A stretch of DNA of 18,926 bases from contig JAKAWF010000037.1 in assembly GCA_021817025.1 (NCBI GenBank), positions 1 to 18,926 on the forward strand, written 5' to 3'. Each line of letters starts with the position of its first letter. Position 1 is the first letter of the stretch. The translations under genes were made by a program, and so were the position numbers. Shown one piece after another: positions 1 to 8,793 of this stretch. Source of the stretch: a bacterium (lineage in GTDB: Bacteria > Chloroflexota > Dormibacteria > UBA8260 > Bog-877). The notes under the pieces are model-generated. The model was not told the origin of the DNA. It saw nothing but the letters and a program-made list of their open reading frames with translations, and did no database searches.

Positions 1-265
1 GGCGATGGGGAAGCGCCATTCCACCTGGGACCGTGGTGGGTTGTGCCTGCGAAGGCACTCGGCTCCAACCCTGGGGCCTCCAGGCAAGGACGAGAGCCGG
101 GCTCTCACACCTGCCCTTGGCTCACCGTGCCGCCCGACTGATGGGGCGACCTGTCGGGCAAGCGGCTCCCATGCCCCTGCGCCGTTACGGGGGCGACAGC
201 CCAGTCTCACACGCCTGGGGGAAGAGATTTCCACTTTGGCCGACGTTGGCCAACTTGGGGAGTAA
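1..265. other. Non-coding-looking stretch upstream of a truncated gene
   Basis: I recognise no protein family in any frame here. The open frames that cross it give low-complexity Arg/Pro/Gly-rich translations typical of shadow frames in GC-rich DNA. It holds several inverted repeats: a 7-bp near-perfect one at 92-106 (GAGAGCC/GGCTCTC), a 6-bp hairpin at 236-253 (TTGGCC/GGCCAA), and a long-range pair 181-188 with 262-269. The last pair ends at the junction where dehydrogenase homology starts. The stretch could be the end of an inserted element, a structured RNA, or a misassembly. I found no hallmark that decides between them (no group II intron domain V, no transposase end I know). Confidence 0.35.
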
Positions 266-565
266 CGGTTCATCGGCAATCGCATCCTGATCCCCTTCCT
301 GAATGAGGCCATGCAGGCTCTCCAGGAGGGGGTCGGCTCCGCCCAGGACATCGACCAGGTGGCCAGGCTCGGTTTCCGGCATCCGATGGGACCCTTGGAG
401 CTGGCCGACTTCATCGGCCTGGATGTCATCCTCGGCATCTGCAAGGTGATGCACCAGGGCTTGCACGACCCCCGCTACGCGCCCAACCCCATGCTGGAGC
501 GCATGGTCGAGGCGGGCCAGCTCGGTCGCAAGACCGGGCGGGGTTTCCACGACTACGCCAGCTGA
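266..565 (+). pseudogene. 3-hydroxyacyl-CoA dehydrogenase, C-terminal domain only
   Basis: The translation carries the hallmarks of the 3HCDH C-terminal domain used by 3-hydroxybutyryl-CoA dehydrogenases: NRILIPFLNEAMQALQEG near the start, then RHPMGPLELADFIGLDV, and the terminal GRKTGRGFHDY, ending in a normal TGA. Family members are about 280-300 residues with an N-terminal Rossmann NAD-binding domain. Here only about 99 residues remain. An in-frame TAA lies at 263-265, and the next frame upstream shows no relation to the family, so this is not a one-base frameshift. Internal ATG 311 could start an 84-residue product that could not bind NAD. The gene is either broken by an insertion or rearrangement, or joined wrongly in assembly. 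It converges on the esterase gene with a 32-bp gap. Confidence 0.8.
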
Positions 566-597
566 ATCAGCTGCGGCCCAGGCTCACGCCGGCGGGC

Positions 598-1680
598 TCA
601 GCCTGCTTGCAGCCGCTCCGCCAGGAACCTGATCCCAACTGGGTATCGGTATTCGATCCCCCCGTGGCCAGCGTCGAAGAGCTCCAGGTGGACCCCCTTC
701 ACCCCGACCGCTTCCAGCGCCGCCTTGACGGCGCCGGCACCCACCTCCAGGAAGTACTCGTCGTGCCGGCCCCCGTCCAGGTAGACCGCGCGCAGGCTGC
801 TGGCCGCCTCTGGCCTGCGCGCCACCATCCGCACCGGGTCCCAGTCCAGCCAACGATCCCAGACCCGCGGTCTGATCCCCCCCGTCACGGGATCGAAGGG
901 TAGCTCCGGGACGCCATCGGCCCGAGCCGAGTAACACGCCGCCATGGCATAGCTGTTGATCAGGGGGGCGTCGCTGGGCTTGGAGATCCCGGGGCGGGAT
1001 CGGAAGTCCTCCCAGAAGCCTTCCATCGAACCCTGGTAGTGGTCGCGCAGGCTGCGCACCGCCTGCGGGAACTCGGGGAGGTAGCAGTACTCGAACAGGG
1101 CGTCTCCGGCGTGGCTGGCGAGGCCCGAGAACAGATCGGGCCGAAGCAGTGGCGTCACCATCGCCCCGTAGCCGCCACTGGACTTGCCGGCGACCCCCCG
1201 GTGCTCCCGGTCGGCCAGGGTCCGGAACTCGAGGTCGACAGCCGGCACCACCTCCTCGCAGAGATAGCTGTGGTAGTTCCCGGTGCCGGGTGAGTCCAGG
1301 AACTGGCTGCCTCCCAGCCGGGTCCAACAGTCGACGAAGACCAGGAGGCAAGGCGGCACGGCGGGATCGGCGAAGAGCTCGTCATACAGCTCCAGGGGGT
1401 TCTTGCGAAACGCACTCCGGTTCTTCCACATGTCGAGCTGGCCGGTCATGCCCTGCAGGATGTATATGACCGGAAACCGCTCGCTGGCGGACTGGCGGTA
1501 GGCGGGGGGGAGATAGACCCAAACCGGGCGCTCGGCCGGATCGTCCAGGGGGTTGGAACGCAGCCGCTGGCTGGAGATGCTCATCTCCCGCAGTTCGCCG
1601 GCTCGCGGCCAGGCCCAGGGGGGGCCCAGCTCCGATCCCGACCGCAGCCGGGGGACGCTCAGGTGATCGTCCGTTGGCAC
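598..1680 (-). CDS. Esterase, alpha/beta hydrolase (esterase D / antigen 85-like)
   Basis: A 360-residue alpha/beta hydrolase of the putative-esterase type (PF00756-like). Visible features are the family-typical strand PVWVYLPPAYR (52-62), the oxyanion region VIYILQGMTG (71-80), the nucleophile elbow GKSSGG with Ser167, an acidic residue in YLDGGRHDEY (Asp302 or Asp307), and His339 in FDAGHGG. It probably hydrolyses a carboxylic ester; the substrate cannot be told. No signal peptide is visible, so a cytoplasmic location is likely. I chose GTG 1680 because GGAGGAG precedes it at good spacing and because family-like sequence (GELREMSISS) begins before the first ATG at 1584. It is the last gene of the gcv-headed operon, 55 bp after pcm. 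His and Ser are both intact, so it should be active. Confidence 0.85.
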   Translation of the reverse strand: MPTDDHLSVPRLRSGSELGPPWAWPRAGELREMSISSQRLRSNPLDDPAERPVWVYLPPAYRQSASERFPVIYILQGMTGQLDMWKNRSAFRKNPLELYDELFADPAVPPCLLVFVDCWTRLGGSQFLDSPGTGNYHSYLCEEVVPAVDLEFRTLADREHRGVAGKSSGGYGAMVTPLLRPDLFSGLASHAGDALFEYCYLPEFPQAVRSLRDHYQGSMEGFWEDFRSRPGISKPSDAPLINSYAMAACYSARADGVPELPFDPVTGGIRPRVWDRWLDWDPVRMVARRPEAASSLRAVYLDGGRHDEYFLEVGAGAVKAALEAVGVKGVHLELFDAGHGGIEYRYPVGIRFLAERLQAG

Positions 1681-1684
1681 GACT

Positions 1685-1691
1685 CTCCTCC
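1685..1691 (-). promoter_or_regulatory. Shine-Dalgarno site deciding the esterase start
   Basis: GGAGGAG lies 4 nt before GTG 1680 (6 nt when measured from GGAGG). No comparable site precedes the ATG at 1584, so this site supports the longer protein. It also shows that the esterase, though 55 bp from pcm, is translated from its own ribosome site inside the operon mRNA. Confidence 0.7.
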
Positions 1692-1735
1692 CCACGCCGT
1701 TCTCGATAGACCCTCGCCAGAATAGCTCCCCCCGA

Positions 1736-2377
1736 TCACGGTGGCGTCGCCACTTCGGCCTCGGTCCGCAGCGGCACAAAGCGGCACGCGCCGAGGTCGC
1801 GGCGCTCCCAGCCGGCGTGGGAGCGGCGCAGGATGTAGAGGTGCTGCTCCGGCGGCGGGCCCAGAGGGGCCACCAGACGGCCCCCGATCCGCACCTGTTC
1901 GAGCAGGGCGACCGGGACCTCCTCGGCCGCGGCCGAGATGGCGACGGCGTCGAAGGGAGCGCGATCAGGGGCGCCGCCCCGGCCATCCCCGACCCGCACC
2001 TCGACCCCGGTGACAGCGGCGCGGTTCAGGTTGCGCCGGCACTGGGATGCCAGCTCGGGAAGGAGTTCGATTGCGATCACGCTGGCGGCGCCGGCCGCGC
2101 GCAGCACCGCCGCCAGGTAGCCACTGCCCGCGCCGACCTCCAGCACCGTTTCCCCGCCCGACACCGCCAGCGCGGCGACCGTCATGCCCACGATCCGCGG
2201 CTGAGAGCAGGTCTGGCCCCAGCCGATTGAGAGGGCCCGATCATGGTAGGCAAGATCCGCCAGCTCAGGCGGCAGGAAGAGCTCGCGGCGCACCCCCGCC
2301 AGGCCGGCCAGGGCCGCAGGGTCCGCCAGGCCGTCCCGGCGCAGCTCGGCCAGCAGCGCGGCGCGCCCGTCCCTCAT
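1736..2377 (-). CDS. pcm: Protein-L-isoaspartate O-methyltransferase
   Basis: A 213-residue SAM-dependent enzyme that methylates L-isoaspartyl residues in damaged proteins so they can revert to aspartate. The PCMT signature GQTCSQPRIVG (54-64) resembles the family GQTISQPYIV motif. SAM motif I is VLEVGAGSGYLAA (78-90), followed by the acidic AIELLPELA (102-110) and PFDAVAISAA (141-150). Length is normal for bacterial Pcm. The start ATG 2377 overlaps the TGA of the preceding lipoprotein gene by 4 nt (ATGA). ATG 2401 would add eight residues but has no ribosome site and loses this coupling. As a repair enzyme it has no obvious metabolic link to the glycine-cleavage genes upstream. Confidence 0.92.
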   Translation of the reverse strand: MRDGRAALLAELRRDGLADPAALAGLAGVRRELFLPPELADLAYHDRALSIGWGQTCSQPRIVGMTVAALAVSGGETVLEVGAGSGYLAAVLRAAGAASVIAIELLPELASQCRRNLNRAAVTGVEVRVGDGRGGAPDRAPFDAVAISAAAEEVPVALLEQVRIGGRLVAPLGPPPEQHLYILRRSHAGWERRDLGACRFVPLRTEAEVATPP

Positions 2378-3081
2378 CCGCCGCTCAGGATTTGGAGGCA
2401 TTGGTTGACATCCTCGGCGTAGAGATGGCGGGGAGGCTGGGCCGGCAGCGCACCCCGCCCCACCGGCAGGTAGAAGCCGAACTGCGGGGCGGGGTTGACG
2501 ACCGCCACCGGGACCGAAGTGTTGACCGGGGGGAAGACCGCCAACAGCCAGACGTGGGCGCCGGGGTTGACATTCGCGGAGCAGATGTCCAGGCGATTGC
2601 TCGACAGCACCACGATGGGCCGGATCGGGTCGTAGTAGGTCCGCTGCAGACTGCCTCTCAGCCCCTTGGGTTCCAGCTTCGCCGTCAGAGCCGACTCCAG
2701 CACGGACTGGGTGAGGCCCACCCCACAGGTTGACGCTCCGGGGTTGCTGGCCAGCGCCACCACTTCGAGCAGTGGTCCGAGACCGCTCAGGCTGCGAGCG
2801 TCCTGGGCCTCCTTGGCGGGCAGCAGGGGCAGGACGTCGCCCAGGGGAACCTTGCGCACGTAGTAGAAAGCGATCTGGGTGTGATCGAGGTAGAAGCCGC
2901 CATCGGGACTGCAGGCGTCCGTCCCCACCTTCAGCGGCCTCGCCTGCTGGTGGGCGGGCAGGCCGGACACCAGCGACTGCACCGCGGCTGCGGCGGGAGA
3001 GGCGCTGCCGGCGCACGAGCTGAGCAGGAGCACCGCCGCGAGCGCGGCTCCAAGCTTCGCCAGCCCCAGTTGCCTGCCCAC
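2374..3081 (-). CDS. Putative lipoprotein of unknown family
   Basis: A 235-residue protein with a lipoprotein signal: basic N-terminus, hydrophobic LGAALAAVLLL, then lipobox LSSC with Cys23 as the lipidation site. The mature part is predicted to be anchored on the outer face of the cytoplasmic membrane. It has four further cysteines (57, 119, 167, 228), which may form disulfides, and an aromatic motif FYLDHTQIAFYYVRKVPLGD (63-82). I do not recognise the family. The start is GTG 3081, 24 nt after the pyrE stop; no better start is available. It is coupled to pcm by an ATGA overlap. Sitting between pyrimidine and repair genes, it gets no functional hint from context. Confidence 0.75.
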   Translation of the reverse strand: MGRQLGLAKLGAALAAVLLLSSCAGSASPAAAAVQSLVSGLPAHQQARPLKVGTDACSPDGGFYLDHTQIAFYYVRKVPLGDVLPLLPAKEAQDARSLSGLGPLLEVVALASNPGASTCGVGLTQSVLESALTAKLEPKGLRGSLQRTYYDPIRPIVVLSSNRLDICSANVNPGAHVWLLAVFPPVNTSVPVAVVNPAPQFGFYLPVGRGALPAQPPRHLYAEDVNQCLQILSGG

Positions 3082-3105
3082 GTCGCTCAGAGTACCCGGC
3101 CCGGC

Positions 3106-3693
3106 TCAGGTCGACGCAACCTCAGACAGGGCCCCGTCCGACAGCAGCTCCGAGCGGTTGAAGATCGAGCGCAGCCGGTAGCCGGCATCCTCCACCCGGG
3201 CCCGCCCGCCCTCCTCCCGGTCGAGGAGGGTGTAGATCGCCACGATCCGCGCGCCGGTCTCAGCCACCTTGGACGCGGCGTCCAGGAGCGAGCCGCCGGT
3301 GGTGAGGGCATCGTCGACCAGTGCCACCGGCTCCCCCGGCTGGGGCGCGGGTCCCGCGAAGCTCCCCCCGGCCCCATGGCCCTTGGCCTCCTTGCGCACG
3401 ATGAAGGCGCCCACACGAGCGCCGGAATCGAGGGCGCTGCACACGGCGATGGCGGTCACCATGGGGTCGGCTCCCAGGGTCGGGCCCCCCACCCTGAGGA
3501 CACCGTCCTCACGGGCCCAGCCGAGCATCTCCCGGCCGATCAGCAGAGCCCCCACGGGATCGAGGGTGACCAGCCGACCATCGAAGTAGTACCGGCTGCG
3601 CCTGCCGCTGGTGAGCAGGAAATCCCCGACCCGGAAGGCCCGGTCCAGCATCAGAGCCAGCAGGGCCCGCCGATCCGCCTCCCGCAAGGTCAC
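3106..3693 (-). CDS. pyrE: Orotate phosphoribosyltransferase
   Basis: A 195-residue type I phosphoribosyltransferase that converts orotate and PRPP to orotidine 5'-phosphate in de novo pyrimidine synthesis. The PRPP-binding motif is VALVDDALTTGGS (123-135). The flexible catalytic loop is RKEAKGHGAGG (100-110). The N-terminal FLLTSGRRSRYYFDGR (25-40) matches the PyrE pattern of Ser/Gly followed by YYFD, which supports orotate rather than another base as substrate. GTG 3693 overlaps the gcvPB stop as GTGA. No other pyr genes are in the window, so pyrE is separated from its pathway. I see no attenuator or PyrR-type leader, as expected for an internal operon gene. Confidence 0.92.
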   Translation of the reverse strand: MTLREADRRALLALMLDRAFRVGDFLLTSGRRSRYYFDGRLVTLDPVGALLIGREMLGWAREDGVLRVGGPTLGADPMVTAIAVCSALDSGARVGAFIVRKEAKGHGAGGSFAGPAPQPGEPVALVDDALTTGGSLLDAASKVAETGARIVAIYTLLDREEGGRARVEDAGYRLRSIFNRSELLSDGALSEVAST

Positions 3694-5170
3694 GCCGGGG
3701 GGTCGGCGGCGCGCCAGCGCAGCACTGGATGGCGCGCCGCCTGGACCTCGTCGACGCGGCCCACGGGGGCGTTGTGGGGCGCCTGGCGAAGCATCTCGGG
3801 ATCGCGTTTGCCCTCCTCCAGGATCGTCATCACGATCTCAGCCAGCTGGTCCAAAGAGCGCTTGGACTCGGTTTCGGTGGGCTCGAACATCATCGCCTCC
3901 GGGACCGTGATCGGAAAGTAGACGGTGGGCGGGTGGATGCCGTAGTCGATCATCCGCTTGGCGATGTCCAGCGCCCTGAGCTCGGCGTACCCAGAGCCCT
4001 TGGGGGTGGCCACGAACTCGTGGAAGCTGTCGGTGGGAACCGCCGCCGGCAGATGCTGGCTCAGGCGGTGGCGCAGGTAGCGGGCGTTGAGGACCGCGTC
4101 CCGGGCGACCTGCCCGATCTCGCCACCATAGGCGCGGACGTAGGCGTAGGCGCGCACCAGCATGCCGAAGTTGCCGTAGAAGGAGCGCACCTTGCCGATG
4201 CTGTGGGGCTGGTCGTAGTCGAGCTCGAAGTGATCGCCGCGCCGCACCACCCTGGGCACCGGCAGGAACTGTTCCAGCCGGCTGGTGACCCCGACCGGGC
4301 CGGCGCCCGGGCCACCACCTCCGTGAGGGGTGGAGAAAGTCTTGTGGAGATTGAGGTGGACCACATCGAAGCCCATGTCTCCGGGCCGCGCCACTCCGAC
4401 CAGGGCGTTGAGGTTGGCGCCGTCGTAGTACACCAACGCCCCGGCCTCATGGGCGAGGCGGGCCATCTCCTCGATGTGCCGCTCGAAGATGCCCAGGGTG
4501 TTGGGATTGGTCAACATCACGGCTGCCACCTCGGGCCCCAGCTTGGCGCGCAGATCATCCAGATCCACCGTCCCGTCGGCGGCACTCTTGACGGTGGTCA
4601 CGGAGAAACCGCACTGCACGGCGCTGGCAGGGTTGGTGCCGTGGGCGGTGTCCGGGATGATCACCACGCCGCGCTGGTGGTCCTGGCGGCTCAGGTGGTA
4701 GGCCTGGATCATCCGCAAGCCGGTCCACTCCCCGTGCGCGCCTGCCGCCGGCTGGAGGGAGACGGCCCCCATCCCGGTGAGCTGACACAGGTACTGCTCC
4801 AGCTGCCACATCAGCTCCAGGGCCCCCTGGATCGACTTTACCGGCTGCCAGGGATGGAGGTCGCTGAACCCGGCCAGGTTGGCCGCCTGCTCATTGATGG
4901 CGGGGTTGTACTTCATGGTGCACGACCCCAGCGGATACGGGCCCTGCTGCAGGTTGTGGTTGCGCCGCGCCAGCCGTCCGAAGTGGCGAGCCAGCTCCGG
5001 TTCGTTGAGGGCTGGAATCCGCGCGGGCCGCCGGCGCCGCCACCTGGCGGGAAGATCCGACTCGATGCCGGCGGCGTCGACTCCGGCGGCGGGGAGGCGC
5101 GGCGCCCGGTCGGCCTCTTGGGCCAGCTCGAAGAGCAACGGCTCCTCGCCCACCCACGTGGGCTGCTCGC

Positions 5171-5174
<4 letters not shown>
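3690..5174 (-). CDS. gcvPB: Glycine dehydrogenase (decarboxylating) subunit 2
   Basis: A 494-residue PLP-dependent P-protein subunit. With GcvPA it decarboxylates glycine and passes the aminomethyl group to lipoyl-GcvH. The PLP lysine is Lys278 in HLNLHKTFSTPHGGGGPG. Other family signatures are GPYPLGSCTMKYNP (78-91), QPAAGAHGEW (141-150), AHGTNPASA (177-185) and LTNPNTLGIFE (221-231). Length is typical. The start GTG 5174 has GAGGAG about 7 nt upstream and overlaps the gcvPA stop as GTGA; the frame stays open upstream but those residues are not family-like. Both P-protein halves are present and adjacent, as needed for the heterotetramer. Confidence 0.96.
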
Positions 5175-6544
<1,370 letters not shown>

Positions 6545-6580
6545 CAGTGAAAATCACCCTTGCTGTCGGGAGCTGAGCGC

Positions 6581-6970
6581 TCAGTGGGAGTCAGCCTGCG
6601 CGTAGGAATCGTACCCGGCGGCATCCATCAGATCCGTCGGCAGATCTCCCTCCAGCCGGACGCGCAGCAGCCAGCCCGCCTGATAGGGGTCCTGGTTCAC
6701 CAGTTCGGGTCTTGAGCCAAGGGCTGGGTTGACCTCCACCACCTCGCCGCTGACCGGGCAGTAGAGATCGCTGGCGGCCTTGACTGACTCGACGGCACCG
6801 AGGCGGTCGCCCGCCGCCAGCCGGGTGCCGGCGGGAGGCAGCTCCAGAAATATGACATCGCCGAGCTGCGCTTGGGCGTGGTCCGTGATGCCGACCAGCG
6901 CCTCCCCCGGCGGCTCGGGCCGCACCCACTCGTGGCTCTTGCTGAAACGATAGGAATCAAGCTCGGGCAC
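6581..6970 (-). CDS. gcvH: Glycine cleavage system H protein
   Basis: A 129-residue lipoyl carrier that shuttles the aminomethyl group between P-, T- and L-proteins. It opens with YRFSKSHEWVR. The lipoylation site is Lys64 in GAVESVKAASDLYCPVSGEV, and the C-terminal part carries NPALGSRPELVNQDPYQAGW. All are diagnostic of GcvH rather than another biotinyl/lipoyl domain. The GTG start at 6970 has GGGGGAGGG about 7 nt upstream. It is 37 nt downstream of gcvT and 36 nt upstream of gcvPA. The C-terminus is slightly longer than in short GcvH proteins, with nothing unusual in the core. Confidence 0.96.
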   Translation of the reverse strand: MPELDSYRFSKSHEWVRPEPPGEALVGITDHAQAQLGDVIFLELPPAGTRLAAGDRLGAVESVKAASDLYCPVSGEVVEVNPALGSRPELVNQDPYQAGWLLRVRLEGDLPTDLMDAAGYDSYAQADSH

Positions 6971-7007
6971 TGGTTCGCCCTCCCCCTCTGAATGCGGTCA
7001 TGCCGGC

Positions 7008-8117
7008 TCAGCCGCCGGGCCTACGGTAGAAAGGTAGTGGGACGACGGTGGCGTCCGCCCACTGTCCGAGATCCTCGCGCAGCAGCACCTTCAGATCCGC
7101 CCCGCCGGCCGCGGTGCCGGATCTCACGTAGCCCATCGCGATGCCAATCCCCAGGGTGAAGCTGAAGGACCCGCTGGTCACCACCCCCACCGGCTCTGCG
7201 CCCGAGAAGAGCTGCTGATGGGGCCTGGCTATCTGGCGGGCGTCCAGGCGCAGGCCGACGAACTGGCGCGGCGGATCGGCGGCGATCGTCTGCAATGACT
7301 CCCGCCCGCGGAAGTCCCCTTTCCCCAGCTTCACCACCCAGCCGAGCCCGGCGGAGAGGGGGTCGGTGCGCTCGTCAATGTCCTGCCCATAGAGACGCAG
7401 CCCGGCTTCCAGCCGGAGGGTGTCTCGGGCTCCCAGACCAGCGGGCAGCATCCCCAGGGGAGCGCCCTGATGGGATATCGCCTCCCAGAGCCGCTCCGCC
7501 TCGTCAGCCGGGCCGTAGAGCTCGAAGCCATCCTCGCCGGTGTAGCCGGTCCGGGAGATCCGCACCGGGACCCCTGCCACCCGACCCTGCCGGTGGTGGT
7601 AGTAGCGAATCTCCTCCAGCCCGGTATCCTCCGCCAGCGGGGCCAGGATCTCCAGGGCCCGCGGGCCCTGGACCGCGAGCAGGCAGGTCTCTTCCGAAAC
7701 GTCCTCAAACTCGACCCCCTGGGCGGGCAGCTGGGCGCGCATCCAGGCCAGATCGTGGTCGTGGCGGGCGGCGTTGATGACGCACATGTAGCCGTCATCG
7801 TCCTGATAGACGAGGAGGTCGTCGACGATGCCCCCGTCATCCCGGCACATCAGGCTGTACAGCGCCCTGCCCGGGGAGAGCTTGGAGACATCGTTGGTCA
7901 CCAACCGTTGCAGGTAGTCGAGCGCCCCCGGCCCCCGCACGGTGAACTCTCCCATGTGCGAAACATCAAAGAGGCCGGCCTGCTGACGCACCGCCAGGTG
8001 TTCCTCTCGGATGCTGCGGTACTGCATCGGCATCCGGTAGCCGCCGAAAGCCACCATGCGCGCGCCCAGCCGCCGGTGGACCTCGCCCAGGGGCACCTCT
8101 CGCACTTGATCGCTCAT
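7008..8117 (-). CDS. gcvT: Aminomethyltransferase (glycine cleavage T protein)
   Basis: A 369-residue folate-dependent enzyme. It releases ammonia from aminomethyl-GcvH and makes 5,10-methylene-tetrahydrofolate. N-terminal signatures are MVAFGGYRMPMQY and LFDVSHMGEFTVRGPGALDYLQRL. The mid-region holds SRTGYTGEDGFELY and RDTLRLEAGLRLYGQDIDE. The GcvT_C barrel ends the protein, with EPVGVVTSGSFSFTLG. Length is standard. ATG 8117 overlaps the TGA of the sigma-like gene (ATGA), so its translation is probably coupled to that gene. No glycine riboswitch or other leader separates the two genes; the only promoter I see for the operon is upstream of the sigma-like gene. Confidence 0.97.
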   Translation of the reverse strand: MSDQVREVPLGEVHRRLGARMVAFGGYRMPMQYRSIREEHLAVRQQAGLFDVSHMGEFTVRGPGALDYLQRLVTNDVSKLSPGRALYSLMCRDDGGIVDDLLVYQDDDGYMCVINAARHDHDLAWMRAQLPAQGVEFEDVSEETCLLAVQGPRALEILAPLAEDTGLEEIRYYHHRQGRVAGVPVRISRTGYTGEDGFELYGPADEAERLWEAISHQGAPLGMLPAGLGARDTLRLEAGLRLYGQDIDERTDPLSAGLGWVVKLGKGDFRGRESLQTIAADPPRQFVGLRLDARQIARPHQQLFSGAEPVGVVTSGSFSFTLGIGIAMGYVRSGTAAGGADLKVLLREDLGQWADATVVPLPFYRRPGG

Positions 8118-8722
8118 TCGTCCTCCATCTCCCCGAGCGCCTCCATCAGCTCCAGATCGTGCTGGGAACTCGCCTCCGCGACCGCCCGGCGCAGCTGCTG
8201 CACCCGCTCTTCATCCCAGCCCAGCTTGGTCGCGAGCTCCCGGTCCGTCGGCGGCTCCCCCGACTCCAGCCTCAGCTCCGTCTCGATCACGAACAGAAGT
8301 TCCGCATCGCGCGCCCACTGCTGGTCCCGCTCGCGGGCCCGGGCCTCGTCCTCCACGGTGGCGCTGATGGCGATCGCGACCGCCGCCCGCACCTGGGCCA
8401 GGAATTCCTCGGGCCCCAGGCCGGTGCCGGGGGCGAGCCCGTGCACCACCTTCAGCAGCGCCGTGGTTCCCTCCTGAAAGAGGTCAGCCGTCGACATTCC
8501 GGGCGCGCCGGCGGCCACCGCCTCACCGAGTACCAGCCAGAGGTGATGTTGCACCAGCTGGCGGCGAGGGTCCGCGTCCAGTCCCTGGTCCCCGACCTCG
8601 GAGAGGAGCGCGGCGGTCGCCCCCGCGTCGAGGGGCGGGTATTCGGCCACCAGCCGCTGCAGCTGAGCTAGTTCGTCCAGGACCTCGTCCGGAGCCTTCA
8701 CAGGGTCCGTGCCCTCTGCCAC
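8114..8722 (-). CDS. Degenerate sigma-70-like protein lacking region 4
   Basis: A 202-residue acidic protein. Residues 52-95 resemble sigma-70 regions 2.1-2.2: RRQLVQHHLWLVLGEAV, then DLFQEGTTALLKVV, compared with the family DLIQEGNIGLLKAV. Residues 157-183 resemble region 3: PPTDRELATKLGWDEERVQQL, compared with EPTxEELAxxLGxSxxxV. The aromatic -10-melting segment (FDxxxGxxFSTYAxWWIR) is replaced by Ala/Gly/Val-rich sequence, and there is no region 4 helix-turn-helix. It is therefore unlikely to be a normal sigma factor. It could bind core RNA polymerase as a modulator, or be a decayed or repurposed relative. GTG 8722 follows a -10-like box at leaderless spacing; GTG 8701 is an alternative with GAGGG upstream. 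It is coupled to gcvT. Confidence 0.7.
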   Translation of the reverse strand: MAEGTDPVKAPDEVLDELAQLQRLVAEYPPLDAGATAALLSEVGDQGLDADPRRQLVQHHLWLVLGEAVAAGAPGMSTADLFQEGTTALLKVVHGLAPGTGLGPEEFLAQVRAAVAIAISATVEDEARARERDQQWARDAELLFVIETELRLESGEPPTDRELATKLGWDEERVQQLRRAVAEASSQHDLELMEALGEMEDE

Positions 8723-8728
8723 CGACCG

Positions 8729-8734
8729 AGTATA
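8729..8734 (-). promoter_or_regulatory. -10 box for the sigma-like/gcv operon, leaderless geometry
   Basis: TATACT ends exactly 6 nt before GTG 8722, so the predicted transcript starts at or next to the start codon. No Shine-Dalgarno sequence precedes that GTG. I see no good -35 match at 16-18 bp spacing. It faces away from the zwf box at 8782-8787. Confidence 0.6.
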
Positions 8735-8781
8735 GGCATGGCCAGTCGTGACCCCGGGAACAGCTTGCCCGCAGCCTCGTT

Positions 8782-8787
8782 TAGACT
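8782..8787 (+). promoter_or_regulatory. -10 box for zwf, leaderless geometry
   Basis: TAGACT ends 6 nt before the GTG start of zwf at 8794. The intervening CCTGAG is too close to act as a ribosome site. No convincing -35 element is visible. It is divergent from the box at 8729-8734; the two start codons are separated by 71 bp. Confidence 0.55.
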
Positions 8788-8793
8788 CCTGAG

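Noticed and set aside
1..265. Group II intron 3' end or IS end
   Set aside because: No domain V motif (a 34-nt hairpin with AGC triad), no transposase frame and no recognisable terminal inverted repeat, so I left it undefined.
576..605. Inverted repeat CAGGCT/AGCCTG (579-584, 600-605) as a bidirectional terminator between the dehydrogenase fragment and the esterase
   Set aside because: A 6-bp stem with a 15-nt loop and no T-run on either strand; it overlaps the esterase stop codon. Too weak to call.
5153..5162. CCCACGTGGG palindrome as a second parS
   Set aside because: It shares only the CACGTG core and lies inside the coding start of gcvPB; the flanking bases do not match parS.
8723..8793. 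Possible glycine riboswitch ahead of the gcv genes
   Set aside because: The operon's first gene starts 6 nt after its -10 box and gcvT overlaps that gene, so there is no leader long enough for an aptamer.
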